A stretch of 64,000 nt of DNA from Bremia lactucae. Its lineage: Eukaryota > Oomycota > Peronosporomycetes > Peronosporales > Peronosporaceae. Below are positions 1 to 11,473 of this stretch, one piece after another. The first letter of the stretch is position 1. Every line of letters starts with the position of its first letter. Under the pieces are notes generated by a model, which was given only the letters and a program-made list of their open reading frames with translations, did no database searches and was not told the origin of the DNA. Position numbers and translations under genes: made by a program. The DNA lies in NCBI RefSeq assembly GCF_004359215.1, contig NW_027152020.1, forward strand, positions 26,903 to 90,902, read 5' to 3'.

Positions 1-3000
1 ACGAGGTGTTCGAGGCCGTCAAAGACGAAATTGCGGAGGCATCCTCAGTTGAAGTGCTCTGGCAAGTCTTTGAATCTGCCGAGGAGATAGTAAATCTCCC
101 GGGAATGTCGTGGATTCTGCTCCTTGCCGAGCTAAAGGAAGGAAAGATCCACGAAATAGTCACACCAGTTCCAGAAGAGAACTTGGTGGACTGTTGCTCG
201 TCGTCCACACCTGGTACCAAGTATTGTGTGACCAAGCAATGGCCGGTGCCGAATGAACACGTCGATTTTATCGACGAGCTCTTCGAAAACGAGCCAAGGC
301 GGGACATGTCCGTGAGAGTAAATCGCCTCACTGTAGCCCGACCTTTTGGGTGCGTAAAGCCATAGGTGGATGGTCCGTGATTGATGCTTTCAATAAGCTG
401 GACACGGCGACCATACCGGATAAAACGCCAAACTCGCGGAAAGATGTTTTGTTAACTCCATGGGAAAGTCAACTATCTTTTTTGCGTTGGATTTAAAAGA
501 TGGCTACTATCAGCTACTCATGAGGGAGTCCAATGTAGCCAAAACTGCAGTAAGCACCTTAAGCGGTATGCAGAAGGATGACGACGGCGTTTACCGTGTC
601 ATCTCTTATTAGTCCCGGCTTACAAAAGCCGCGGAACTGAATTACCCCATGCATGACAAAGAGCTACTTTCAATAAAGTATGCTCTTGTCAAGTTTTGAG
701 TGCACCTATTTGGCACCGAACCATTGTTGTTTATACGGATCACGCATCACTGCTGACCGCAATAAACTTACCACAACTCTCGCCTAGAATGGCAACATGG
801 CTCGCATTCTTCTCTGAATTTAATTTTAGAGTTGAACACAAGCCGGGTAAGTCGAATGTCTTGGCTGACGCTTTATCGCGCAGACCAGACTTAGAGGTTG
901 AGACATCAGGAAAGTGTGTCTAGTGCTAAAGCACAATTTCAGCCATCAACGTTGGCAGCCATGAAGACATACCACGTGACGAGCTCATTAGCCTCTGAAA
1001 TAAAAGAGAGCTACAGTCAGGACGACCATTGTCGCCTGCTGTTGGATGACTTTGGTGGACGAAATGTTACCCTTCCGTCGCACCTGAAAGCTAAGCTAAA
1101 TCGCTTTAGCTACAGCGATGGTCTGTTATGGCATCAGCTGTCCCTTTTGATCCCTTAAGACCTTTAAGAATCTATGAGCCTCATGACACAGATCTCAAGC
1201 TGATGATCCTTCATGAGCTTCATGATGCACCATCTAGTAGGCATCTAGGCCGTGCAAAGACATTCTTCGGAGTGTCAGAGGAATTTTGGCGGCCAAGCCT
1301 GTATAGATGGGTGGCGAACTATATTATTCGCTCTTGCGAACAGTGTCAGCGCATTGAGCCCGCACCGTGCAGCAGTGCACCTCTGGAGTCGTTACCAATT
1401 CTAACGGATTGTCGGAAGTCAGTAAGTCTGGACTTCATGTTTGGTATGCCGCCCGGTCATGAGGGCCGGACAGGGCTCGTCGTCCTTGTAGACAGACTGA
1501 GCAAAATGTGCATTTAGCACCATGTAAAACATCCATCACAATGAAGGAGGCAGCTCCCTTATTCCTGAATCATGTATACCGACTACACGGGATGCCCACG
1601 TTCATAGTATCGGACCGGGATCCACATTTTACGCCTGGTTTTTGGCGTAATGTGTTTGAGCTGCTAGGTAACAAGCTCCATATGTCGACCGCAGATCAAC
1701 CTCAGATTAATGGCAAGCAGAACATGCCAATCGGGGTCGTAACGGATGTCTTACGCACTATAGCAACTTCCAAAGAATGGAGCAAGCAATTGCTCTTTGT
1801 GGAGCTCGCTATAAATATCAAGTGTCCACACCAGTACGGGTGAGACACCGTTTTATCAACGGACTGCGCCATCCTCGGACGCCAGTCCCGTATGTGCGCA
1901 GCCCGAGTCTTAGTGGGGGAGGGCCCCTCACTATGCTCGGTGCGAAAGAGGGACATAGTTTCGTCAATATGACGATGACCCGCGAGGGTATCATCTCAAC
2001 GACAGAAACTTGCCCTAGTGACCCTGCCAGTTTAGCAGTGGTCAATAAAACTACGTCCTATGACCGACCTCTCGGCGGTNNNNNNNNNNNNNNNNNNNNN
2101 NNNNNNNNNNNNNNNNNNNNNNNNNNNNNNNNNNNNNNNNNNNNNNNNNNNNNNNNNNNNNNNNNNNNNNNNNNNNNNNNNNNNNNNNNNNNNNNNNNNN
2201 NNNNNNNNNNNNNNNNNNNNNNNNNNNNNNNNNNNNNNNNNNNNNNNNNNNNNNNNNNNNNNNNNNNNNNNNNNNNNNNNNNNNNNNNNNNNNNNNNNNN
2301 NNNNNNNNNNNNNNNNNNNNNNNNNNNNNNNNNNNNNNNNNNNNNNNNNNNNNNNNNNNNNNNNNNNNNNNNNNNNNNNNNNNNNNNNNNNNNNNNNNNN
2401 NNNNNNNNNNNNNNNNNNNNNNNNNNNNNNNNNNNNNNNNNNNNNNNNNNNNNNNNNNNNNNNNNNNNNNNNNNNNNNNNNNNNNNNNNNNNNNNNNNNN
2501 NNNNNNNNNNNNNNNNNNNNNNNNNNNNNNNNNNNNNNNNNNNNNNNNNNNNNNNNNNNNNNNNNNNNNNNNNNNNNNNNNNNNNNNNNNNNNNNNNNNN
2601 NNNNNNNNNNNNNNNNNNNNNNNNNNNNNNNNNNNNNNNNNNNNNNNNNNNNNNNNNNNNNNNNNNNNNNNNNNNNNNNNNNNNNNNNNNNNNNNNNNNN
2701 NNNNNNNNNNNNNNNNNNNNNNNNNNNNNNNNNNNNNNNNNNNNNNNNNNNNNNNNNNNNNNNNNNNNNNNNNNNNNNNNNNNNNNNNNNNNNNNNNNNN
2801 NNNNNNNNNNNNNNNNNNNNNNNNNNNNNNNNNNNNNNNNNNNNNNNNNNNNNNNNNNNNNNNNNNNGAAACTTGCCCTAGTGACCCTGCCAGTTTAGCA
2901 GTGGTCAATAAAACTACGCCTTATGACCGACCTCTTGGCGGTATCATAGGCGAGTTTGATGCTAAAAGCGTGAGCGAGGCTAAACGCTTTGTGGATGAGC

Positions 3001-3384
3001 GATTAGCCATCACACGTAAAGTCCGTGACGCAATGGCAAGCGCACAGGACAAGCAAAAAGAATATGCGAACCGAAATGGTAGCAAAAATAATGAACGCTT
3101 TATAGTGGGTGAAAAGGTATGTTTAAGTACTGCTACCCTACCTAACAATACAATTTCTGTACTACCTGGAGGTACTACGAAGTTGTTGCCGCGTTTCATT
3201 GGGCTCTTTACGGTAGTAGAAGAGGTTGGAGACCTCAACTATAGGAACACCATTTCCCCGTAAATTAAGACGCACCCCGAAGTTTACGTGGGTCGTCTGA
3301 AACAGTATGTAGACCCAAATGAAGTCACATACCCCCATCCTTTAAGGAGACCGATAGTGACGCCGACTGTGAGTCGAGCGTCGA
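1..3384 (+). pseudogene. Family A Ty3/gypsy pol remnant (RT-RNase H-integrase)
   Basis: This is a decayed polyprotein in several frames. Positions 6-365 give the protease-RT linker and the start of RT (YCVTKQWP). About 440-570 is an RT piece (LKDGYYQLLMRES). It joins directly to RNase H at 568 (QKDDDGVYRVISY), so the RT catalytic core is missing. RNase H continues at 700-925 (YTDHAS...KPGKSNVLADALSRRP). The integrase zinc domain (H-H-C-C pattern ending CEQCQR) lies at about 1200-1365, and core residues LDFMF and VSDRDP near 1430 and 1610. The third catalytic residue region is altered (expected TER reads KQN). After the N gap, 2901-3263 encodes the GPY/F-like C-terminal module (PRFIG...VVEEVGDLNYR). 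It is broken by stops and not functional. Confidence 0.9.
2080..2867. other. Assembly gap (788 N) with overlapping flanks
   Basis: All bases are N. The roughly 70 bases before the gap (from 2008) recur just after it (from 2868) with only two or three differences, in the same integrase position. The gap therefore probably does not stand for 788 bases of missing pol. Confidence 0.95.
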
Positions 3385-4253
3385 GCGGATGATTTCTTTC
3401 ACACGCAAGCTGGCGGGATTTAATTCGCTGCGACCACTGTTTCATCAAATCGGAATGCGGTTGAAAGCGGCGCAAGAATCCCGCCTCGTATTGGTCGGGC
3501 GTTCCATTTGAACACAACACGATAGGGATCGGAGAAATCGTCCAAGCGATTCCCCTGAGACTTCCACGCATCATAGACGCCATAATAATTATGTGCGTCT
3601 ACGATAGCACGCTCTTGGAGCGAGGCTCTCGGCCCGTTGGCACGAGGCCATTGAGATAGAGGGGGCATAAGTGGTATGCCACCTGTCACATAGCCACGTT
3701 GAATACAGCTGGCTTGTGACACCGACTGAGCACGTTCACGTGTCGTCGGCGGGGCTTTGAGATCAGGATCCTCTATGTTAGAACCATTGTGAATAATGGT
3801 CTGAGCAATAGACGTTGTGCTTTTACAAGCGGAGAAGCGGCTGTGCCTTTATGGGCAACGCTCTCATTACCTGTCGCTGCGATAGCAAGCGCAGAGGACG
3901 AGAAAGCATTCGTAAATGTTGCTGTCTCCATGTTGTGAGCCATATGAGAAGTCTGGATGGGCAATATTGCGCCATCATCCTTCCTCATCAGCTCGTTGTC
4001 CACATCACTACTGTGAGTTGACGGCAACGGTGTCGACTCATTGTAGTCGACAATGCGCGACGGATCAGCAACCTCACTGTCAAAGTGAGATGGGTCCTTT
4101 AGCCCCGTTAACGCGACAGCAGCAGTAGCTGTCGGCGTATCGACTAAGTCAGTGGACGCGGCCGTCAAATTAACGCGGCGCGTGCGCTTAGCGCAAGGTT
4201 GTGTAGGCGTCTTCGCAGATGACCCACCAACATTGCCCCTTTTAAGTGGCATC
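3385..4253 (-). pseudogene. Antisense ORF of family A, truncated copy
   Basis: On the strand opposite to the preceding pol, an ATG at 4253 opens a reading frame starting MPLKRG, followed by a basic run with KRTRRVN (nuclear-localisation-like). A Ser/Thr/Asp-rich stretch follows (KDPSHFDSE, NESTPLPS). After frameshifts comes a conserved block near 3420-3720 (RGYVTGGIPLMPP, AHNYYGVYDAWKSQGNRL, then QYEAGFLRRFQPHSD). The C-terminal part present in other copies is deleted: sequence near 3385 jumps straight from the pol end to this block. No known family is recognised. Homologous antisense frames occur at 15.5-17.0, 29.5-30.4, 51.0-52.5 and 60.0-60.8 kb. Confidence 0.7.
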
Positions 4254-4371
4254 TTTGGCGCCGTGTATGGAAACACTGGTCCCTAGAGTGATTGAGAGAA
4301 CTAGCGGCGCGTAAAGCTGCTCGCAGTTCCTCGCTCCTCTTTGACGAATTTAATAATGTAAATTCGTTCTT

Positions 4372-4384
4372 AAAGGGGGGATGG
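4372..4384 (+). promoter_or_regulatory. Polypurine tract of family A
   Basis: AAAGGGGGGATGG lies immediately before the TG that opens the LTR, the expected site for plus-strand priming. The same tract precedes the 3' LTR at 52,657. Confidence 0.8.
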
Positions 4385-4917
4385 TGTAACGGGCTAAAGT
4401 TGTATTAATGTTACACAGTCCCGTTAAGCACACAAAGTGGTACATAAGGGGATGGTCAATTACTTAAGTAAATTAATTAGACCCACTACTTGGGTGTGGT
4501 TCACATTGTGACCCACCCTTGTTTACACATAGGTGCATTTACATTAGGAGGAATGACGGCTTGCATCATCCGTTACGTGAGGTATCTCGAAAGATACAGT
4601 CGAAATACATATTAGTATTATCTACAAATATGACATTTTATGATTGGTAAAAATAGGTATTTATACTTGAATACGATTAAATATAAATCAGTCTGAAAAC
4701 TACTTCCTACTTGGTAAGTGCGCACGAGGAGTCGGATCACCGCTCCCGTGACGACACGTATACCAGAGTACCTAGTGTTGGGTGAGGTCGCTAAGGCGCC
4801 AACTCCAACTACCTCACTGCACGCGAGAGTCGACGGTCAAACCCCTTCCTCGCTGTGCTAGGGTGTGTGCTTAAGTAACTAGAGCGTGGCCGAATTAAGA
4901 CGTGCCCGCCCATAACA
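4385..4917 (+). mobile_element. 3' LTR of family A
   Basis: It begins TGTAACGGGCTAAAG directly after the polypurine tract and ends ...ATAACA, aligning along its length with the LTRs at 44,212-44,741 and 52,657-53,173. It closes the pol/antisense-ORF unit that fills the left end of the window. The 207 bp that follow, up to the family B LTR, show no recognisable feature. Confidence 0.85.
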
Positions 4918-5124
4918 ACCACTGGTCACTTTGTGAGTAATCAATAAATTAAAGTGCCTAAGAACAGCACACGCTGCGCAGTGTGTACAATTCATATCCT
5001 CTCAGGTCTCACGTTGGAGATCTGCAAATAGCATTAAAATCATTTTAGACGAGATGAAATGGATTTTTGGAAAATAAAAAGATCTCGAATCAAAACTTCA
5101 AGCACCTACTCCGTACAAGGTTAT

Positions 5125-5619
5125 TGTAACGGGGTATGAGGTGTCCCGTTAAATAAGTATTATCTCCTATAAGAGGAATAATAAATATTATTTCTTATGA
5201 GACGAAATAATTAAAGATGTACAAAGTATTATCTTAATTAATTTTGACTCAATAGTTCAATATCATTTAAATTGGTAATATTACCGTAATAAGACATTAG
5301 TTTTATTGATTGGTTGTTTTAAGTCCTGCCATTCGTTATAAGAAACGATTGCGCGGTGCGCAAGAAGGCGGCATACATAGTTTGTTAAGTCAGTTATAGA
5401 TATAAGATCGTTTCGTTGGAACTTTATATATTAATACAGTTCAACTATTTTCTTTTCTAAGTCCTTAGAACTAACCTTTGGTATCTAAGACTACTTAGCT
5501 ACCTGTAATCTTCCTCTGCACGTCGTGCACGTTAAGTAATCGAGCCTCTCCATCTTCACTGTAGTCAGTGTAGGTTGTCTAGTACTGTTAACAGTACTAG
5601 CAAATAAGGCTTCGTTGCA
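5125..5619 (+). mobile_element. 5' LTR of family B
   Basis: TGTAACGGGG...TTGCA is followed two bases later by a primer-binding site and then family B gag. Homologous reverse-strand copies are at 10,956-11,459, 25,092-25,595, 33,461-33,922 and a truncated one at 55,222. It holds a perfect 18-bp palindrome at 5581-5598 (AGTACTGTTAACAGTACT). Confidence 0.85.
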
Positions 5620-5621
5620 CC

Positions 5622-5632
5622 TGGTAGCACTT
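5622..5632 (+). promoter_or_regulatory. Primer-binding site (TGGTAGCACTT)
   Basis: It sits two bases after the LTR end and starts with TGG, complementary to a tRNA CCA tail. The same 11 bases follow LTRs of families A (44,744) and C (57,548). Confidence 0.75.
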
Positions 5633-6800
5633 CGTAGCTCGTTCAACGGTCCACGCACGTTCAATCCAATATGGGACATGCTGGATGATGAAGATGAGAG
5701 CTTTCAAGCCCATCAAGAACGCTATGACACGACGCATGAATGGCTTACTCATTTAAGTGGTCTTGATTGGAGAGCGATCGAACGAATAAGCTCGGTCGTA
5801 GGCGGGCCAGCCGTTGGCGCCATGCTCTCCACTCTGAACGCAGATGGACAAAATGCGGCCTAGCGGAATTAATACAACTCGAACTCGACGAACCAAATCC
5901 TGGATTTGTTTTAATACGATGAAAGAATCAGAATCGGAGGCTGGGAGTGTAGCCATTTCAATGGCGATTCGAAAACTATCCTTAAGAATTTTTCGCAGCC
6001 TAGCAGAAAGTAGCCTTGCTTCACCAACAAGGCTTCTCACATGCGGATGTGTTCGGAGAACAAGGTGCTCAACAATTAAAGCCGTTGAGTCAGCAGCATT
6101 AACATGCTGCTGGCGGGCCGACGCTTCCACATCGACCAGAAAGTTTAAAGTAAGAAATATCTAAGTTTAAGGCAGTCGAAGGCGACTCCCTTTTTAAGAT
6201 GGCTCGTCGAACTGGATGGCGCCACTGAAGCTCGCCGTGTCAGTGATGATGCGGCGATGGCATGTTTAACATAGACGGACGTGCCAAATTTGATCCTTGG
6301 GTTCCAAGCTCCACGACCCGTTAGCTTTTAAGTCGTATGATGTCTTTAAGATCCGGCTCAAGCAAACATTTGAGCCGCCAATTGCCAATATCAGGGCTCG
6401 AGCCGAGCTCCTGGATTTGAAGCAGGGTAAGTGTGACCTTCACGGTTATGCCCGAAATACACGATACTTGGTCAGTCGTATCGTTAGTCATCCAATTGAT
6501 GAACAAACACGGGTATATGAGTTTACTAAAGGTCTTGCAGACGGTCCTGTTAAGACCCACCTGTTCCAGCTCAAATTAGAGACGCTTTACCAAGCGATCT
6601 CTGTAGTGGTTTCAGCCTGAAACAGGCTTTCGTTCACTCGGGTGCACATCGGCCATCGAGACGACAAGAAAACGGAGGCCCAGAATCAATGGACCTCTTG
6701 TATGAAGCGAGCGAGAAACCTCGCTGTTTCATTTACAAACGATTACAAAAATGTATTCGCTGTCAAAAGAAGGGCCACTATGCCTATGAGTGTAGTGCCC
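5633..6800 (+). pseudogene. Family B gag remnant with CCHC knuckle
   Basis: The N-terminal part is at 5615-5863 (LDWRAIERISSVVGGPAVGA). The capsid-like Retrotrans_gag block is at 6297-6620 (FKIRLKQTFEPP, YLVSRIVSHPIDEQTRVYEF), and a CX2CX4HX4C zinc knuckle (CIRCQKKGHYAYEC) is at 6752-6793. Frames shift between the blocks. Gag packages the element RNA; this copy is broken. Confidence 0.85.
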
Positions 6801-8400
6801 CATGGCCAATAGCTCAGAACACTGAGCGAAAAGACCGACCTCCCGCTAGGAACAGTGGATGACGCGGATTTAGCGCTGCTGCGAAATCGCAACGGCGAGG
6901 CGGATCGTAAAAAACGGTCGGGGTCTGTCGGTGCGGATCTCCCTACTGATCCAGCACGTCAAAAATTTTGCAGGTCTTTTGACGAAAGTTGCTCATCACA
7001 CACAAACATTGTGTGTATCTATCTCAGGTGATGATGTTTACATCATCACCTTGCAAATGAAAGTGTTAAATAGATTGCAACTTAAGTTCGTAGTCGATTG
7101 TGCGGCGTTGAACAATTTTAATCGACGCCAATTCGCTAAAATATCGCTAGAAGATCGCAGGCTCAAGTTCGTTGAGAGCGATATACCTTAACGAGGATGA
7201 CAGTGCGTCGAGCAACAGGCACATCTGCAGTTTCTGACGGCTGTGCACAAGCACAGGCAGCGTCAAAGTTCGACCACTCAAATAAGTTGAGTTAGGATGC
7301 TTGCTTGGAAAGCAAAATCCAAGAAAATTTGAAACGCCTGTCTATAAGAGGCAGTGCAAAAGTCCTAGATCGACTAAAGAGTCGATCGTAAGGGATCTCG
7401 CTGTGGATGCACAGCCACAGCTAGAGGCAGTTGGGGGATACTTCCCAAATAAAACTTGAGTGAATAGTTCCTTAAGGATCTTCGGGAATAAATTCCTAGA
7501 AACCTGCGGTCAAACATTCCCAGGTACATTCAAAGAGGAAACTGAAACATTTTATGTCTTAGTAAACAACGGATTAAAATGTTTACTAAGACATTTAATG
7601 TCTCAGCCCCTACAACGGATCAAGTGTAGGCGCTTAAATACTTGATCTGATAGCGCCTCCTAAGTTAACTTCAATAATAGTTCAATTGCGAACGCTAAAA
7701 CCGAAACGGTTCTTGCGTGATCTACATTGTGGCAAAGTCAAGCAGATCTGCGTACTTGTCACAGATGACAAGTACGTGGCCAATTACCGGTCGGCGATAG
7801 TAATTCCTGAGAACGAACGGGTTCTCAGCAGCTCATCGATAGACGAAAGTGTCCTCGATGAGGAGACTCGGATGGAACGTTTCACGTCTTAATCCTTGGA
7901 ATCTTTGAAGGCAAATCCTTTATATAAGGATTTGATCGAATTTAAGAATGAATTTCCTGAATCCGTACCATACGAGTTGTCTAAGTATAAAATGCACTCG
8001 ACACGAAATCGCCCTGGTACCAGGTTCGAAATATTATGTCATGAAGCAGTGGCCATTGCCTCGTGAACAAGTACAAGCTTTGCCGATCGCTTAGCAGCGG
8101 GCCATGTAAGGGAGTCGACCTCCCCACATAGCTCTTTGACCTTCTATGTGCGTAAAGCTACAGGAGGGTGGTGGATTGTGCATGCGCTCAATAAGTTGAG
8201 CGCTGCAACGGTACCGGCTCAGACGCCGATACCACGAAAATATGTAATCATTGATGGTACGTCAAAGAGGACTATCTTTTCGTCAATGGATCTGATTGGT
8301 GGATTGTATCAGATCCTAATGCCTGAAGAGGATGTCCCTTTCAAAGCAATAAACACCCTAAGCGGAATTCTATGGTAGTCACTAGTCATGCCACAGGGAC
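6801..8400 (+). pseudogene. Family B protease-to-RT remnant
   Basis: After the knuckle, a retropepsin-like core appears near 7090-7130 (VDCAALNNF, where intact copies would have a D-[ST]-GA-like motif). A long linker follows, then the start of RT at 8136-8400 (FYVRKATGGW, IFSSMDLIGGLYQILM). At 8400, inside the conserved MPQGL motif, the sequence jumps back to the gag knuckle region. Several stops are present. Confidence 0.8.
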
Positions 8401-9506
8401 TCGCCCCATGGCCAATAGCTAAGAACACTGAGCGAAAAGACCGACCTCCCGCTAGGAACAGTGGAGGACGCGGATCCGACGCTGTTGCAAAATCGCAACT
8501 GCGAGGCGAATCGTCAAAAAACGGTCTGGGTCATTAAGTGCGGAGCCCCTACTGACCCACAACGTTAGAAAAATTTGCAGGCCTTTTCACAAAAGTTGCT
8601 CCACACACACAAACATTGTGTGTAACTGCCCCAGGGGGGGACGAGGTTCATCTTATCATCATGAAAATAAATGTGTCAAATAAGTTGCCACTTAAGTCCC
8701 TAGTCGATTGTGGGGCGTCGAATAGTTTACTAGACGCCAATCGCTAGAAGATCGCAGACTCAAATTTGAAAGCACGATATTCCTCGAACGCGGATGAGAG
8801 TGCGCCTAGCCGCAGGCGCATCTGTAACGGTTAAAAAACGTGTTGTTTGTATCTAATACACGTTAAAGGGTAAACATACGATGGTTATTTCATCGTACTA
8901 GATTTGGATGGCAAATTTGGTGTCATCCTTGATACCATGGCTCAAAAAGTACGATCCATGTATATATTGGCAGCATCAAGCCGGAATGATGCCTGTCTCT
9001 TGTTCATCAGACGGCCAACTGATGATCGTCTCGAAGCGTTTACAAGCGTGTGCATGTCCTACCAGTGAGTGCAATGGCCTCACTTGTGGGTCGGTCGTTA
9101 GCATGACTGCACAAAACCTCAGTATGAATGCCCAACACACTGTGGAGTTAGATCCTGACGTCTGGGCACAAGCACAGGCAGCGTCGAAGTTCGGCCACCC
9201 GAATACGTTGAGTGATACGAAAGAAGGATGCTTGCTTGAAAGGCAACATCCAAGAAAATTTGAAACGCCGTAGTGCGAATGTCCTATTCGTCTGGAGAGT
9301 CGATCACGAGGGATATCGCTGTGGTAGCGCAACCACAGCTAGATGCGATTGGGGAGGATACTATCCCAATAATTTCTGTGGGAACAATTCTTCGGAAACC
9401 TGTGGTCAAAGATTTCCAGATTAATTTGGAACTACCTTTCAAAGAAGAAACTGATAAAAAAATCTTAGTAAATAACAGATCAAAATGTTTACTAAGCGAT
9501 GCACCC
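8401..9506 (+). pseudogene. Second, out-of-order knuckle-protease block of family B
   Basis: From 8402 the sequence repeats the region that begins at 6793 (GCCCCATGGCCAATAGC...), so gag tail and protease follow RT in the wrong order. An open stretch at 8908-9273 encodes the post-protease region (WLKKYDPCIYWQHQA, SECNGLTCGSVVSMTAQ). At about 9506 it abuts family B RT in reverse orientation. Confidence 0.75.
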
Positions 9507-9835
9507 AATAAGTGGTATGTAGCTTGCAGCGAATGTACAATTCTTGAGATTTTCATACAACTTGTGCTTACGCATAAGTGTGAGGACCTTTTCAACGTGG
9601 GTACGCTGTACTTCAATATCGGACTTTCCGTTTATGGCTCTGCTATGAGCGAATACGTCATCTGGATAGCCCATTGCAAAATCCCTTACCGATCTCAACA
9701 GATTGGCAACACATCTGTTGAATGTCGCAGGAGCATTACTCAGTCCCTTGGCCACTCTCAAAGCATTCCGCTTAGGATGCTTACTGCTGTGAACGGAATA
9801 TCCTGTACACCACCTACTGACACCGACCGCTTTTG
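9507..9835 (-). pseudogene. Family B RT fragment, reverse
   Basis: The reverse frame 9761-9492 reads LSNAPATFNRCVANLLRSV...YPDDVFAHSRAI. It carries an RT active-site-like YxDD motif followed by LYENLKNCTF. Protease is deleted between this and the adjoining gag knuckle. Confidence 0.85.
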
Positions 9836-10942
9836 ACGATTCGCCTCGCCGTTGCGATTTCGCAACAGCGCTAAATCCGCGTCATCTACTGTTCCTAGCG
9901 GGAAATTGGTCTTCTCGCTCAGTGCTCTTAGCTATTGGCCGTGGGCACTACACTCATAGGCAAAGTGGCCCTTCTTTTGACAGCTAATACATTTTTGTAA
10001 TCGTTTCTAAATGAATGAGCGAGTTTTCTCGCTCGCTTCATACGAGTGTCCCATGGATTCTGGGCCTCCGTTTTCTTGTCGTCTCGGTGGAAGATATGCA
10101 CCCGAGTGGACGAAAGTCTGAATCGAACAGAACAGATTCAACTGCAAGACCTTTAATAAACTCATATACCTGTGTTTGTTCATCAATTGGATGACTAACG
10201 ATACGACTGACCAAGTATCGCGTATCTTGGGCATAAGCGTCCACGTCACGCTTGCCCTGCTTCAATCCAGAAGCTCGGCTCGAGCCCTAAATTCGGCACC
10301 TGGCAGCTCAAATATTTGTCTGAACCGTATCTTAAAAACCTCATACAACCCAAAAACTAATAACCCGTGAAGCCTGAGCCCAAGGTTCGGATATAGCACG
10401 TCCGGCTATGTTGGACATGCCAAATTTTACTTTGGTCGCATCACACTGATACGGCAGCTTCAATGGCATCGTTTAATTCGACGAACCATCTTAAAAAAGA
10501 GTCGACTTCGACTGCCTTTAACTAAGAGATTTCTATATTTAAGCTTTCGGGTCGACGCGGAAGCGTCGGCCCGCCAGCATAGTGTTAGTGCTGCTGTTGC
10601 AAGTTATAACTGTTGAGCACCCTGTTCTGTCAACACCTCCTCGTGTTGAGAGCCTTGCTGGTGAAACAAAGCTATTTTTGGGCCCCGTCAAGCTCGTGTT
10701 GAATGAACTCGTCTATGTCCGCATGTTGTTCATCCGCGTTCAGAGTAAACAGCATGGCGCCAACGGCTTGCTCGCCTACGACCGAACTGGATTGTTTAAT
10801 TGCTCTCCATTAAAGCTCACTCAAATAGGTGAAACTTTCACGTTATGCGTGATAGCCTTTTTGAGGGGCTTGATAGCTCCCTCTTTCTTCATCCAACATG
10901 TCCATGTTGGACGGAGCGAGCGCAGGCCGTTCAACGGACTAC
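9836..10942 (-). pseudogene. Family B gag remnant, reverse
   Basis: The reverse frames carry the knuckle region (about 9950-10,000), the capsid-like block at 10,265-10,007 (YLVSRIVSHPIDEQTQVYEF), and the N-terminal gag (LxWxAIKRSSSVVGEPAVGAM-like) near 10,750-10,830. They lead up to a primer-binding site at 10,943-10,953 and the reverse LTR. Confidence 0.8.
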
Positions 10943-10955
10943 AAGTGCTACCAGG

Positions 10956-11459
10956 TGTAACGATGCACCCTTAACTTGTACTGATAACAGTTCTAGTCAA
11001 CCTAGACTGATTACAGTTAGGCAGGGCGCCTCGACTACTTCACGTACACGACGTGCAGAGGAAGGTTCTTTGTAGCTAAGAAGTCTAAGGTACTATTGGT
11101 AAACTCTAAAAAATTAGAATATAGAAAAAGTAAAACTGTATCAATATATTAAGTTTCTACGCAACGGTCTTCTCTCTACTACTGACTTTATTATGTTAAT
11201 AACTAACTATCGATGGCGCCTTCTTGTGAACCGCACAATCGTGTCTTGTGACAATAGGTGGAGTTGATTCTAACTTAACCAATCAATAGAACTGATGTCT
11301 TATTGCGTCAATGTTACCAAAGTTGGTTATATTAGAACTATGAAGTAAAAATTAAAAAAGATAATAGTTTCTTACTTCTTTACTTTTTTTCATAGAATAT
11401 AATTTTTTATTCATTCCTCTTTTAGGTAAAATATTTAGGTTGCGGGACATCCCGTAACA
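10956..11459 (-). mobile_element. 5' LTR of family B, reverse
   Basis: On the minus strand it starts TGTTACGGGATGTCCCGC at 11,459 and ends ...GTTACA at 10,956. Two bases and then the primer-binding site (complement AAGTGCTACCA at 10,943-10,953) follow. Confidence 0.85.
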
Positions 11460-11473
11460 GCACTTGCTTCGTT

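Noticed and set aside
1777..2908. Long frames across the N block on both strands
   Set aside because: Runs of N contain no stop codon, so these frames are artefacts.
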